Positions 1-11,600 of a DNA stretch of 64,000 nt are shown piece after piece. Source of the DNA: Pterobdella sp. o SKG-2022 (lineage: Eukaryota > Annelida > Clitellata > Hirudinida > Piscicolidae); contig OZ038321.1 of assembly GCA_964035795.1 (NCBI GenBank), positions 18,045,209-18,109,208 of the forward strand, given 5' to 3'. Each line of letters starts with the position of its first letter. The first letter of the stretch is position 1. Under the pieces are notes generated by a model. It made no database searches. It saw only the letters and a list, made by a program, of their open reading frames with translations, and was not told the DNA's origin. The position numbers were made by a program, and so were the translations under genes.

Positions 1-2604
1 AGTGATACGGTATAAGTACACTGACTTGATTGGAGCTATGAAGGAATCGATAGGAAATAACGATTATAAATACCTAGTCTGCAATTATGAAACATTTCAT
101 GTATTTGTCGAAAATTTTAGATAAAATCTATGTTTATTAGAATTCGATAATGTAGAATTACAAAAAACTTACATTTTTTTCTAAAAACAAATATTTCAAA
201 AGATATAAAACCTTAGCTAAACAAGCGTTGTTAAAAACCACTTAAATTTAACTTATATCAAAAGTATCCAGAAATTCTTCCCTATTAAAATGATAAGCCA
301 AAAGGTATTCAAACACCATAAGTACTTGTTGCAGAAAATGCTTGAAACCCGGCCTATTGACTGAAATTTTTAGTTGATATGCATATTACATATTTCACTG
401 AAGTTTTCATCATTTCAATTTTACAGAAAATTCATATGTATTTTGTGAAATTTATTTGAAACAGGTCAAAATGTAAAAGATATGTATTTATAACTCTCAA
501 ACAAATATAATGCACAAATATTATAGTGTTTCATTTCGTTGGTGATAAAAGCTGATATTATTTTGTTGAAAGTGTCTTGAAAAAAATAGAATGAAGCTAT
601 CTGTTTAAATTTTGCCCAATTTCTATTTGGCAAACCACATTTGGTTCATTTGACATCCTATATATTCTTTGATAGTCAATAATAAATGTATTGGACAAAA
701 ACATAAATATTTATTAAACAACGAATATTTTTGTGAACAGAATTTACATTATCAAGTACAGTACTTGGTAATGGGAATTTTACCTTACAGAAAGCTTCGT
801 TGGATAACTGTGTTTATTCTTAGCTTTAAATATTTTTTTCAGCTTTTCTATGTGCATTTATAGGTGGTCTTTTAGCTGATCAATTCATGAATTCACAATC
901 AAACTTTGAAAAAAAAAAGCATAATTTTAGTTTCAAACAATGGACTTCAATTTAATGTATAAAGTTTCTTCATTTTGTTAAATTAATCACAGTTGCATAA
1001 TACTTGGTCAAATTGGTTTCAATAAAAGTTAAAACAATAATATAAACTACATTATACCAAGCCACTCAAATATATGATCATTTTACTTGACTGCCTAAAT
1101 TATAAAGCTTTCAATTTTTTTTGCTTTTCATTAGTTTCATTCTTTCAACTGTAGCAATGAGTAGTTTTTCCCTCAATTTCATTTATTCTACATTTTAATA
1201 AAAAAATAGTAACTATGGAGTTTTTTATTCATTACTATGGTTACTTTTCAGAGACAGCTTATGCATGTTTTGTATAGCAATTTAAACTTTAAAAACTTTA
1301 AAAACATCAATTGAAGATTCATACATTTATTTATATTGTCTAAGTTTAATTACTATGGTTAGTTTTTTATCACACTTGAACTGTGATCTTGCCGGTTTGA
1401 CTCCATGTTACACTCTATAACACTGTTTTTTCGGTGTATAGCCGTTATTCAAACTAGAATAGCTTAAATAAAATATTAATTAATTCTGTTGATAACATCG
1501 ATTTTCTTCTGTTGGACTGTATCTGTCAGAGCCTTAGAATACTTACCTCAAGTCCCCATGTTACTTAATTTGTTGTTAAAAATATAATTTTTTGCAGGAG
1601 GTTGTAGTGGCACGATGTAGAGGTATTTAAATGTATTTTTTTAGAGACGTTGTATGTTCTTTTTTAAACTTGAATTTCAACAGTAAAACTTCAAATTATG
1701 AGGATTTATAAGAACACGTAGAGAAAATTTTTATTGAGCTAAAATTTTCAACAAGTAAAACCTTGTCATAATTCATTAGTTTTATTAATTTATTTGAATG
1801 TGTATTAAACCAAAAGTCAGTTTAAAAGCTTTTTAATAAGTTGAAACTTTATTTCACTTTTGAAGTTTTCTCAATTTTTTTCCAAAAATTAAACCTGAAT
1901 ACGTTGAAGTTTTTATCTAAACCAAAAATTTTTTTAATTTTTCATTGAAAACTTATATTAAAATCTTCGTAATCGTCCATTTGTTGGTCTTTCCGCTATC
2001 ATATATCGGCTAGTGCAATTGTGTGGACTTGATTAGAATCCATTTTTTCCCGTATATTTTCCCAATAACTAGCCAAAAATTAGAAAAGTGTTTTATTATT
2101 CATAAATTTTTCATGAAACATCTTTTCGACGGAGATACCAATAGTTTATGTAAGAGTTTCTGAGCAGACCTTCATTTAAAATTAGGCGTAATACTTTAGT
2201 GCAAAGTAATTACTTGTTTTTTCTAGTCTGAATAGAATTCGTATAATTTTGCTGTGTTTATAAATATGATTTGTTTTTGGTTAATTCGTACGTCAAAAAT
2301 AACTTTGAAAGTGTTACAAAAGGTGTGAAATATGCAAAAATGATGTATTTTGAAACAGTTTTTCTAAATTATTACAGTTTTTTTCTGTTGCTCAATTTTT
2401 ATGAGTTAGATACATTTAAGGAAGCAATTTCACTACTTGACGATGAAATTACTAACAAATCACACATTGCAAAATTTTTTTAATTTTTCATTCCAACCAA
2501 TGATAAAGCTGAACTCGTGGAAAGTTATAGCTATTTTTAGATGTCCAATAAAAATATTAAAATAAATATTTGAACTAAAGTTTTTCTTTATTTGTGAGGC
2601 TACA
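1..2604. other. AT-rich intergenic stretch, no gene seen
   Basis: Only short, compositionally random open frames occur here and none shows a recognisable domain. No tRNA, long inverted repeat or splice-bounded conserved peptide was found. Confidence 0.5.
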
Positions 2605-3085
2605 CCAATTCTTCACGAGATATCAACACCCGAAACGGAAAATCATGAGTCGCTCTCAGTTCTCTAGAAAAAATCTGAAACTCTCGCATTACCACAGAGA
2701 CAAAAGTTAAGATTTTCAAAACTACTGTAGAGTCCATACTACTATACGGGTGTGAATCTTGGGTAATGACCAACGCTGCAGTGAAAAAAGTTGATGGCAC
2801 CTACACTCGCAAGGTCCGAAAAGTCAAAAATGTATCCTGGAAGGACCGCTAATCAAACGCTCAGCTATACAGTCAAATTCCAAAGTTGTCCACTATAGCC
2901 AAGACGGTTAGCGCTTGCTGAAAAAGACGTCCAGATATAGCACTGAAAAAAGTACTTCAAAAAGATATTGGGCTGACTTCTAACGAAATACTTATTGCTA
3001 TAGCTGATAAAAAAGTATGCAGAAAAAATTACATCATGTCACCGAACTGAAGATCGGATGCACTATTTCTACAAGGAACTAAAAT
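2605..3085 (+). mobile_element. LINE reverse transcriptase C-terminal remnant
   Basis: The plus strand reads in broken frame as the region after the reverse transcriptase in a LINE ORF2. The clearest piece is VESILLYGCESWVMTNAAVK (about 2720-2790), followed by a VDGTYTRKVRKV segment and a segment resembling NVSWKDR. This 'YG.E.W.lT' block followed by a Tyr-Thr-Arg helix is typical of RTE-related non-LTR elements (family knowledge). Stops and frame slips show that it is dead. The endonuclease and catalytic RT core are absent, as expected for 5'-truncated LINE copies or a decayed fragment. Confidence 0.7.
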
Positions 3086-3223
3086 AAAAAATAAATATTT
3101 TGTGCAACTGAATATTTAAAATTAATACGAAATGATATTCATTATGTATTTAATGGCTTTGTTGTTAATGCAAAAAAACCGATCCCGTTTTTTTAATTTA
3201 CATTAATACTAAATATTCAAATG
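3086..3223. other. Short AT-rich spacer
   Basis: Follows the LINE remnant. No feature seen. Confidence 0.4.
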
Positions 3224-3317
3224 AAAACACTTTTGGGAGTTTATTTTATTAATATAATATTAATAAAATAAACGTGTGTTTATTTGAATATTTACGTTTG
3301 GCTCGAAGAATTAAAAT
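3224..3317. repeat. Fold-back repeat with AT palindrome
   Basis: A perfect palindrome with 16-nt arms (3240-3255 and 3257-3272) and a one-base centre lies inside weaker outer arms beginning 'aaacactttt' and ending 'aacgtgtgttt'. The right flank, starting 'gtttggctcgaagaatta' at 3296, recurs at 4301. The 'aaacactttttgg.gtttatt' left portion recurs near 4252 and, inverted, near 4600. It is best read as one member of a small dispersed inverted-repeat family. Confidence 0.6.
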
Positions 3318-4251
3318 ATTAATACTAAAGACATTCAAAATTTTAAAATTTCGAAATTCCGCCATTGGGGGAGCAAACTTTAAATATCTTTAAACTTGAG
3401 TCAGATCTTTGTAACAACAGTCGTTCTATTGAATCGTACGATATCTACTTGTAGTATTTATTATAGTTTTAAGCACAAACTTCTATTGAACAGTTCAGAG
3501 TTTATCAAAAGCATGGTAAAAAATCGCTCACTTCCTGTTAGAGCTCACAGTTTTATATGCCATTTCAGAACACTACTTTTAACAAACTTTCTAACGCGAA
3601 TTTTTAAATTGAAAAATTTAAAACTATTTTTTAAGAATTTTTTAACGCAAAAAAATTTTTGAAAAATTTTAAAACTAACTTTCAACATCCTAAAAATAAA
3701 CTTAAAACTTCAATAGAACAAGTTAGAGTAAGTTTAAAATTTTCTTCATAGCAAAAGTTCGCTATCTAAAAAAATAAATATTTTATCATGCGATACAAAA
3801 AAAGTTGTTTACGTAGACCTTTATGTGTTTGAACTCGAACCGAAGTTCAATTATCCAAAGAACTTTGGTTTCATGGTCTATGCATCTTATCAGCTTGTCA
3901 AGTTCACTTTTGGTGCTAGTCTTTGTACAAGAACAACTTCAGGTTGAATGAATGCTCTCTAGCAAAACTTTAATTAAATGGAGGTGTTTGGTTTCCAAAA
4001 AAACTTCAGGTATATACCCATACAAATGTTATAATAATTTAATAAAAATTTGAAATTACTTTACTATATATTAAAATGAGTTGGTTCAAGCTAGAATAAA
4101 TTAAATTGAATGAAAAATAAAATAGGTCATTTAGTAAACGTTGCGTGGTTGATAATGTTACGCTTGTATTCGTACTTCATCTATAAACTTCGTACTTTAT
4201 GTATCAAAATATTAAATTTTCATTTTAATTCATTGAGCCAATTATTTAACT

Positions 4252-4403
4252 AAAAACACTTTTTGGGGTTTATTTGATTTCACGAAACTTTCGTAAGATG
4301 TTTGGCTCGAAGAATTAAAATGGTGTAAGGTCAACAAACACAAAGTATTTATTTCAAGTCATGAAGCTTTTCGTAAGACTAGCTTACATTATTAAGTCAT
4401 AAT
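4252..4403. repeat. Two overlapping dispersed-repeat fragments
   Basis: The left part repeats the 'aaaacactttttggggttta' unit and the 'gtttggctcgaagaatta' unit seen at 3224-3317. From 4326 the sequence 'gtaaggtcaacaaacac' matches the terminal inverted repeat of the complete small element at 7635-7770, followed by a shared interior with 'gaagcttttcgtaag' and 'agcttacatta'. The matching right end is missing, so this looks like half of that element. Confidence 0.65.
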
Positions 4404-5013
4404 CAATATCAATGATAATTACAATTTGATTCAGGCTATTATACTTAAATTTAAATGTTACTTAACCGAAACGCACAGCCTATATTCATTACAAACTTGA
4501 GGATTTTAAGGGTTCCATGCAGGGAAGTCATTAAAGTTCTTATATTTGTACCGCCACTTGATAATGTATATTAATCTTACGCAAAGCTTTGTGGCTTAAA
4601 ATAAACTCCATAAAGTGTTTTTATTTAAATATTAAATTATTAGTAATTTCATAAATTTATTGAAAAAAAATTTATTTGAAATTAGTTATATTATTATATC
4701 CAATTTTTATTGGATTATTATTTAGTACATTTTCAAAAGTAAATTTAGTGGAGCACGTGTATGTAATATTAATCGAGCCTTCACCGACAAATTTCTCATC
4801 GCAGCTAAGATAAAAAAAAACGAAATTGATTGGTTGATAAAAAATCAAAATTAAGACTGAAAGCTTTTTATTTAAATTCATTCATACAAAATTATCTTCA
4901 ATAAATTTTAGTTTTATTAAGGCAACGTGTTTAAAAACTTCTAAAAAAGTTCGTTTAATGTAGGAATAAAATCGTTTTAGAGATTTTTTTTATTTTAAAA
5001 ACAAATATTCTAT
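4404..5013. other. AT-rich stretch with MITE core fragment
   Basis: Contains one more degenerate copy of the shared core near 4556-4600 ('acttgataatgta' then 'cttacgcaaagctttg'), followed by an inverted copy of the 'aaataaactccataaagtgt' unit. No coding capacity was recognised. Confidence 0.45.
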
Positions 5014-5210
5014 AGCCAAAGTAAATACTGAAAAGTATTTGAACACTGAAGGTAATTTTATTAAGTACAAAGCTTTTCTTTAACAAAGTAACATTCTTTT
5101 AACGTACTTGATAATGTTACTTTGTTAATGAAAAGCTTTGTACTTAATAAAATTACCTTTAGTGTTCAAATAATTTTCAATAATTATTCTATATTTAACT
5201 GGTTTATCGA
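5014..5210. repeat. Long palindrome (fold-back element), copy 1
   Basis: Arms at 5038-5095 and 5113-5170 are near-perfect inverted repeats of about 58 nt, separated by a 17-nt loop. They begin 'tttgaacactgaaggtaatt' and end with its complement. The core contains 'acttgataatgttac' and 'aaagctttgtac', motifs shared with the other short inverted-repeat elements in this window. The transcript or single strand would form a very stable hairpin. A related copy lies 60 bases downstream. Confidence 0.85.
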
Positions 5211-5229
5211 TAACATAACAACCTTCTTT

Positions 5230-5370
5230 AGCCAAAGTAAATACTGCAAATTATTTGAACACTGAAGGTAATTTTAACGTACTTGATAATGTTACTTTGT
5301 TAACAAAAAGCTTTGTACTTAATAAAATTACCTTTAGTGTTCAAAAATTTGCAGTATTTATCGATAACAG
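5230..5370. repeat. Long palindrome, copy 2 with internal deletion
   Basis: Inverted arms at 5238-5274 and 5325-5360 ('taaatactgcaaatt...' and complement) flank the same core as copy 1. The left inner arm has lost roughly 30 bases: copy 1 reads 'ggtaattttattaag' and then 'cttttaacgtac', whereas copy 2 reads 'ggtaattttaacgtac' directly, consistent with a deletion across the short 'tttta' homology. The two copies share 5' flank 'agccaaagtaaatactg' and 3' flank 'tatcgataaca', so they are probably a tandem duplication. Confidence 0.8.
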
Positions 5371-5721
5371 TTTTACTCAAATAAGAAAATTTCTGTATAG
5401 TATGACTATATATCAACTAATCAAATATGTTTTTGTGAGTTTGTCTTACTGCGATAAAATGTTGACGATGGTAACTACATCTCCTATCAAGGTCTTTCCT
5501 CTTTTTATAGTTATTATAAGATAACGCAACAGATTTTGGTAAATTTTGACAATTTAAATTTTGAAGGAATAGTTATTTCAAATCTAGTCAGTAGATTTTT
5601 ATAAATGATGCAATTTTAGAATTCTTCATTTTAAAGATTTAGCTTAATTGCTCAACATATATAAAGAGTTTTTGATATTATAAAAGTTTTTACTTAAAAT
5701 CTAGTTTATTTAAATTTGAAG

Positions 5722-8531
5722 ATGGAACATCCACAGAATGTTACTTCCAATTCTAACTTAAAATCTTTCATAATCTTATTTTTAATTTTTTTTGCTTTTT
5801 TGGGTTTTCTTATTATTCTTTATGCAAATCTTCCTGATTTTGACGAGTAAGTCATATTTTCATTTCAACCCAAAACATATTGATGGAAAAAACAAAAAAA
5901 TATAATTTGTGAACTAAATTTTTCAGAGAAGAGAAAAAAGCTTTTGTTTTACCCAAAAATATTGAGCATGTCAAAATAATTGGAACAGTTCTCTCAAAGT
6001 AAGTTTTTACTTTTTAACAATTTAAAACAAACTCAATTTTGATTATTTCTCATTTTTCATGTGATGAAATTCAAGACTTTGCATTTATAGTTAATATAAC
6101 TTTCTATGTCAGGTATACTGATTCCCACTTTTACCCTGTTGTTTTTGGATTTTTCCTAACCTATGTCTTGTTAGTTAGGTTATCTGTTATTATTTATTAT
6201 TATTAGTTTGTCTGCTCTACATGAGGTCATACAGTCTATCAGAGTACAGATATCTTAACAATTTTGATTAGAAATATTTTTTATAGTTTGCAGGCGTTCT
6301 CAATTCCAGGCTCGATATTCATGAGTGTTTTGTCTGGTTTTTTGTTTCCCTCACTTTTCTCAATTTTCCTTGTTTGTCTGGTGAATAATATTTTCAATTT
6401 TTTTAATAATAAATTAGTTTAAAAAATTTTTAAAGTTTCATACTTTTTCATTTTCAAAAAAAATATAATTTTTTTGATAAGTTGTTATTTTATGATCCAA
6501 ATATTTAATTTAAATTAAATGGTTTTTTAAATTAACTATTAAAATATAACTTGTCATTTCACAAATGAATGTATGGTTGTTCAAATGTAAATGCATCAAA
6601 TCTTATTTATGTTGAAATTTTATTATCTCATTAGGGTTCAATTTTTGAGGACTTCAGTAAAAATACATTGTATTTCAATCTTCATTATAAACAATTTGAT
6701 TCATTAATTTTTTCAGGCTTCATCCATAGGAGCTTCTTTCTGTTATTTGCTTTTCCGATTTTTTGGCAGTAAACTAGTTTGGTATTACATGCCTGAAAGA
6801 GCAAGCAGCTGGTCTGAGCAGGTTGGATTGTTTTGCAGAATTTTAAAGTTATTGTTTGGCTTTAGGTTTTCATTTGAAAGTTTTTGGTTGGAATTGGGAA
6901 AATGTCAAATTTGAAAAATATTTTCTTTTAGTCACTTTTCAATAGCTACTTCATCGCCTGTATAATTCAGTTGGTAGAGCATTAGACTAATTACCTAAAG
7001 TTACTGGGTTCGATTTCGTGTTGAGCCAATAATTAGCACCTGTTCTACAGTGTGTTTTGGCTACATTGAATTGTTAGCAAGAACTTTAAACTGCACTGGG
7101 AAGCGCTAAACAAATACCTATTTACATAACACGTGTTATGTTTTTTAACTTATAATCTCCTAGATACTGAAGTTAGATTTTCTTCATTTTAGCCTTTGTG
7201 CTAAAATGTTCTTTTCTTCTATAACATTGATATCAGTAAACTCGGTTTCAGGTATCGACAAAGTGATAATCTGGTATTGTTGTTCTTTAGCTTAGCAGGT
7301 GATCTAGTTGACAGCGGTAAAGCAAACTTCCCAAGTTGGCAATGGCGAATATTGGTTTCCGATAATTTCAAGTTAAAATTAACTTGAAATGTCAGTCTCA
7401 TAATTCTTTTTTCGAAATGTGAATCATAAAATCACTAAAATTTCAAAAAAACTTACTATAAGATGCTTTTGGTTATATGTTCTATATCGTCATTGGGTTT
7501 ACTTGATATAAAATAAGGCTTCGTCTCTAATAAAAAATTTTATCGTGTTTTTATGATTCACATTCGTAGGCTAATTATTTACAATATTTTTCTGAAATAA
7601 AATTACAAGTTGACATAGAATAGTCTAAATCAAATAGTAAGGTCAACAAACACAAAGTATTTATTAAAAAGAAGACAAGAAGCTTTTTGTAAACTAGCTT
7701 ACATTATCAAGTGTTTCACCTTCTTCGTGTCTTTTTTTGAGTAACTACTTTGCGTTTGTTGACCTTACTATACAATGTAAGTATTACTATTAATCTAGGC
7801 CGGCTTTCTTACAATAGTTATTTGAAAACTTACAGAAGTACAATAGAATAAGAATAGCATGTCGTTTTAAAAACATAAAAATTTATAGAACACCTAGCCA
7901 AAGATTTTTTTAAAATGTACAAATTTTTGTAAAAATAACTTGCTTATCAAGTGCGTCTACTTGTTAATATAAGTTTGTTCAAGGAAAATCTTTACGACGT
8001 GCAATTCTTATTTTGGTGTTGTTTTGAGGAGGATTGTTTTAGTTTATTCGATAGACTACAGATTTTGAATTGCATACGAATCACACACGAAGGTTGAGAA
8101 ACACAAGGATCATTTGATCAACTACATGATCTTTTTGAGGATCACGCCGTTCCTGCCAAACTGGTTCATCAACATTGCGTCTCCCGTCATCAACATTCCT
8201 CTACACGCCTTCTTTATCGGCTCGTTCATCGGTTTGTTGGGGGGAAAGTTTTATGTATTGATAACTCACTAAATTTCCAACTTGAATAAATATTTTCAGT
8301 AACTATAGTTCGAAACAAGCAAAATTAATAAATAAAAATTTAAAATGGTTAATACTTGCAGGAGTTGCACCACCTTCCTTCTTGGCAATTCAAGCTGGTA
8401 AAACTTTACATCAGTTGACATCATCATCTCTTTACGCGTCGTTGAATTCTTTTCTCGTTCTGGCTGTCGCTTCCATTCTCTCGCTTTTACCTATTATCTA
8501 CAAACGAATAATTAAAGAAAAATTCACGTGA
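5722..8531 (+). CDS. TMEM41B: TMEM41B-like ER lipid scramblase, complete
   Basis: Seven exons join in frame: 5722-5846, 5927-5998, 6113-6169, 6287-6380, 6717-6821, 8093-8231, 8362-8531, giving 253 residues, the usual family length. The N-terminus carries a hydrophobic segment (about residues 15-36). The VTT (DedA-like) domain follows, with QAFSIPGSIFMSVLSGF, SSIGASFCYLLFRFFG, HLINYMIFLRITPFLPNWF, ASPVINIP and GVAPPSFLAIQAGKTL, all close to the vertebrate protein as remembered. TMEM41B is an ER multispanning scramblase that moves phospholipids between leaflets and supports autophagosome and lipoprotein formation (family knowledge). The short C-terminus ends in KRIIKEKFT. All donors are GT; the exon 6 acceptor (cacacgaag) lacks a pyrimidine tract but is needed to keep the frame. 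Intron 5 (about 1.27 kb) holds a SINE and a MITE. TMEM41A is a less likely paralogue call. Confidence 0.95.
6956..7120 (+). mobile_element. tRNA-derived SINE in TMEM41B intron 5
   Basis: Positions 6956-7028 look like a decayed tRNA: an A-box-like 'ataattcagttggtagagc', an anticodon-arm region 'gactaattacctaaag' that would present AAT (isoleucine-like), and a B box 'gggttcgattt'. The arms no longer pair fully and no intact acceptor stem is visible, so it is not a functional tRNA gene. Downstream sequence ('gcactgggaagcgctaaaca' near 7092) resembles the LINE-derived tails of many animal SINEs. The right boundary is uncertain. Confidence 0.6.
7635..7770. mobile_element. Small TA-flanked inverted-repeat element (MITE)
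   Basis: Terminal inverted repeats start 'gtaaggtcaacaaac' on the left and end with the complement on the right; similarity extends about 48 nt inward. Both ends are flanked by TA, the target duplication expected of Tc1/mariner-type transposition. The interior has 'gaagctttttgtaaactagc' and 'ttacattatcaagtg', shared with fragments at 4326, 36605, 39890 and 41455. No coding capacity, so it would depend on a transposase elsewhere. Confidence 0.8.
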
Positions 8532-8659
8532 TTGTTGTGCAATAATGGTTGTGACAATTTTAATGTAGATAACGCAGTTTTACCTTTATTTCTATTATGT
8601 TAAAATCTCAAATTATATTTCATTAAGAACTCGATATTTTTACAGAAAAGTCAGCTTTT

Positions 8660-8665
8660 AATAAA
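8660..8665 (+). terminator. Possible polyadenylation signal of TMEM41B
   Basis: An AATAAA hexamer lies about 130 bases after the TMEM41B stop, followed by a T/G-containing stretch. In such AT-rich DNA the hexamer also occurs by chance, so this is only the nearest plausible signal. Confidence 0.35.
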
Positions 8666-11600
8666 TTTTGTTTTGAAATTGGTTTATCTCAAAAGCTAAC
8701 CTTAACTTAATCAACTGCTAACGTCTAACCAGAAGTTTTTTAGTATTTTATTGGTGTATGGGGGCGACAGTAAAAGTCGTAATTTCCATTTGTTTCAATT
8801 ATTCACAAATCTTGTTTAGCGATGGCTATCTATATCATGCTAAACCTGATCGCAGTATTTGAAATCAGCTTTTGATGGATGCGTTCTAAACAATCTTTTG
8901 ATGCACTATTTTTGCGGCCTATCTAATAAAACGTTTTTAATTAATTCTGACTTTGTTTTATTTATCAAACATTTAGCTGATTTTTCTCAAATAAACGTCT
9001 TTTAAAAAAATTTTCATATTTTGACAAAAATTATTGTTAAATATACATATGGTGTTTCTAAAAATAATATAAATTTTTTTTAAAAAATAAGCAAAATATT
9101 TTGAAGGTAAAAGGTAAAACAAATTTTTATCAAGTTTTGAAATGTAATTTTTCTCGGATCTGAAGAGAGTCTTCACGCAGCGACAAAGCTCATCGACAAT
9201 TTATTTAAAATTCTATTTCAACTAAAATATATTTTAGAAAAACATTAAAAATGTGCAGACAATTCTGAGTTTGTTTACCAATCAATGTTTCTATATAAAA
9301 CTAATTGATTATTTAAAAATGGTATTACTATCTCGTACAGCCATGAATATTAAGTAAAGGATTAACTATTTAACGATTAGCTTTTCGTTCAATGACCAAA
9401 TTGGAAATTTACTGCAGTTGTAAAACTTTATTATCAACGAAAGCACATATTAGATTCCTAGATTAATTGAAAACTCTGAACAAACACTGATATTTACTCT
9501 ATATTGTGATAACGATTTTCTTAAACGATTTTTTTAAAATAAAATTTTAAACACAAAAAATTATAGTCATAGAAATGCTAATGTATTACAAATTTCTATT
9601 GAGATAAAAGCTGTATAAAAATTATCCAAAATGTTATAATAATTTTTCTATTAGATTCAGATTCTATTTTTTCAATAAAAGGCTGATAGAGCAATAAATC
9701 AATCTGATTACATTTGGAAGATCATCTTCGAAGCACGAAAAAGCAATGAAATATTCACGTAAAAAACCTATGCATTAATCACATATTTCACTTACAGATG
9801 GCTAAGCAATATTCAATAAAGCTTTCTTAAACTTTGTGAAAACTTTCCAAATAAGAAAAAATGTAGTCCAGATATTAACTTTTTGTCGAGTTTTTTCGAA
9901 AGTTAATTATGAAAAACACCTAGTTATTTTTTTATAATGAAAACTTTAGTACACTTAAACATAATAGAAAAACTACGGCTTGGACATGATGAATGGTTTT
10001 TCTAAAGAAAAATGATTATATGCTTACAAGACAATAACGACGAAATAAAATAAATGAATTTTGTACTTATGTCAAGCAAAAAACTATGAAAAATGTTTCC
10101 AAGCATCAACAATAATAATACTGCGATATAAAAGGAAAAAACTTTCATTGTGAGTGTCAATTGAAACTTTGAGTCAGTTTCTTAAAAGGTATTTGGAGAA
10201 GATAATGGATAAATGTATTAGGCATTGTTTTTGATCTCCAAAGAAAAGTGGATAACATCAAAACATTCGTTTGACAAATACTTTAAACCAGCGCAATCAT
10301 TCTGCTTCTATGTTTGTTTTTATTATCGTTGAATTGTCTGGAAGTGATTATTTCTATGCATCAATGGGCAAACTTTGAAGACTTTGAAGCTATTGATGAA
10401 TTGCTGATTTTCTTGTTTATCTAATTTTTTGTATAGAAAGCTTTCATCTAAGCAGAAAAGGATAATATTTTTTGCAGTAAAGTACCCCTACTCAATAGGG
10501 CTTTTTCCAATTTTAAAAATGCAGAAGCACACAGTTTTTAAAATTTTTTAAAATTGGTTTATTTCTTTTTGCAGAAAAAAATGGAGTTTGAAATTATTAA
10601 ACAATGCTTGAATTAATTATGTGAAACTTTAAATAAACTTATTCATGCATACTTGAGAGAAATTAAAAAACGAAATAACTTATGCATTTTTTTTCATAGC
10701 TATAGAATTTTTTGTCTTAAAAAACCTAGTGATTTTATTTATTTAAATGAAGGTTTTAAAATGACAGTACGTGATCAATTGGTAGAGGCACATTATACAC
10801 GAATGACTTCCAGATTAAAGAAAAAAAAATAACTCGATAAAAAGTTAATTTGTGAACAAAGTATTTCAAATATTCAAATAGTTTAATTAAACTTTGAAAG
10901 TGTTTTATTCATGACAAATATGCGTTTTACACAGGTATGTTTCAAAGGAATACTGAATTTTCTCCATCAAATGAACATTATATAGCTTTGCAGGATTATA
11001 AGAAAAACCTGTTTTTTTCTCAAAAGTGTTTGAAAAGAATCGGTAAACCAATAAATAAATTGGGTTCCGGAAATCATGGCGTGTTTTGGTATTTCAGGAG
11101 CTGAAAAAGTTTGTTGACAAAATTTTTAAGAATTTATTGAACCTGCTTAATTTTTTGAAAAGTTCAGAATACATTTTATATTCTGACTGCTTATATTTCT
11201 ATAGTTTTTTAAAAACTTTTAAATGCTTTTTTCAACATCTTATTTGATTCGCAAATCATATGAACCTGTGACTTTTATACTTAAAGCATGAACACAACTC
11301 GGAATTTGTACTTTTCCCAAATACAAGTGCTTCCTTCATTTAATTAGTTCTTTATTTGTTCAATCCTAACAACCGCTTTTCTACAGTCAAATTATTTTTT
11401 CTCAAAACTGCAGCTTTTTCAAACTTTAACACTCTATCAAGCTAGATACAACAGCTTCTCCACGCTTGCCTCAGTCAGCTTCATTGGCGTCCAGTCACTC
11501 GCAACCCTATTTAAAATTTTACTTTCAAAAGCATTTTTCTATTTAGACAATAGTTTTTTTTATAGAAAAGCTCAGAAACTATTCTCAACTTTGGTTACAT

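Noticed and set aside
6956..7028. Functional tRNA-Ile gene
   Set aside because: A and B boxes are degenerate and the acceptor stem does not pair, so a SINE head fits better.
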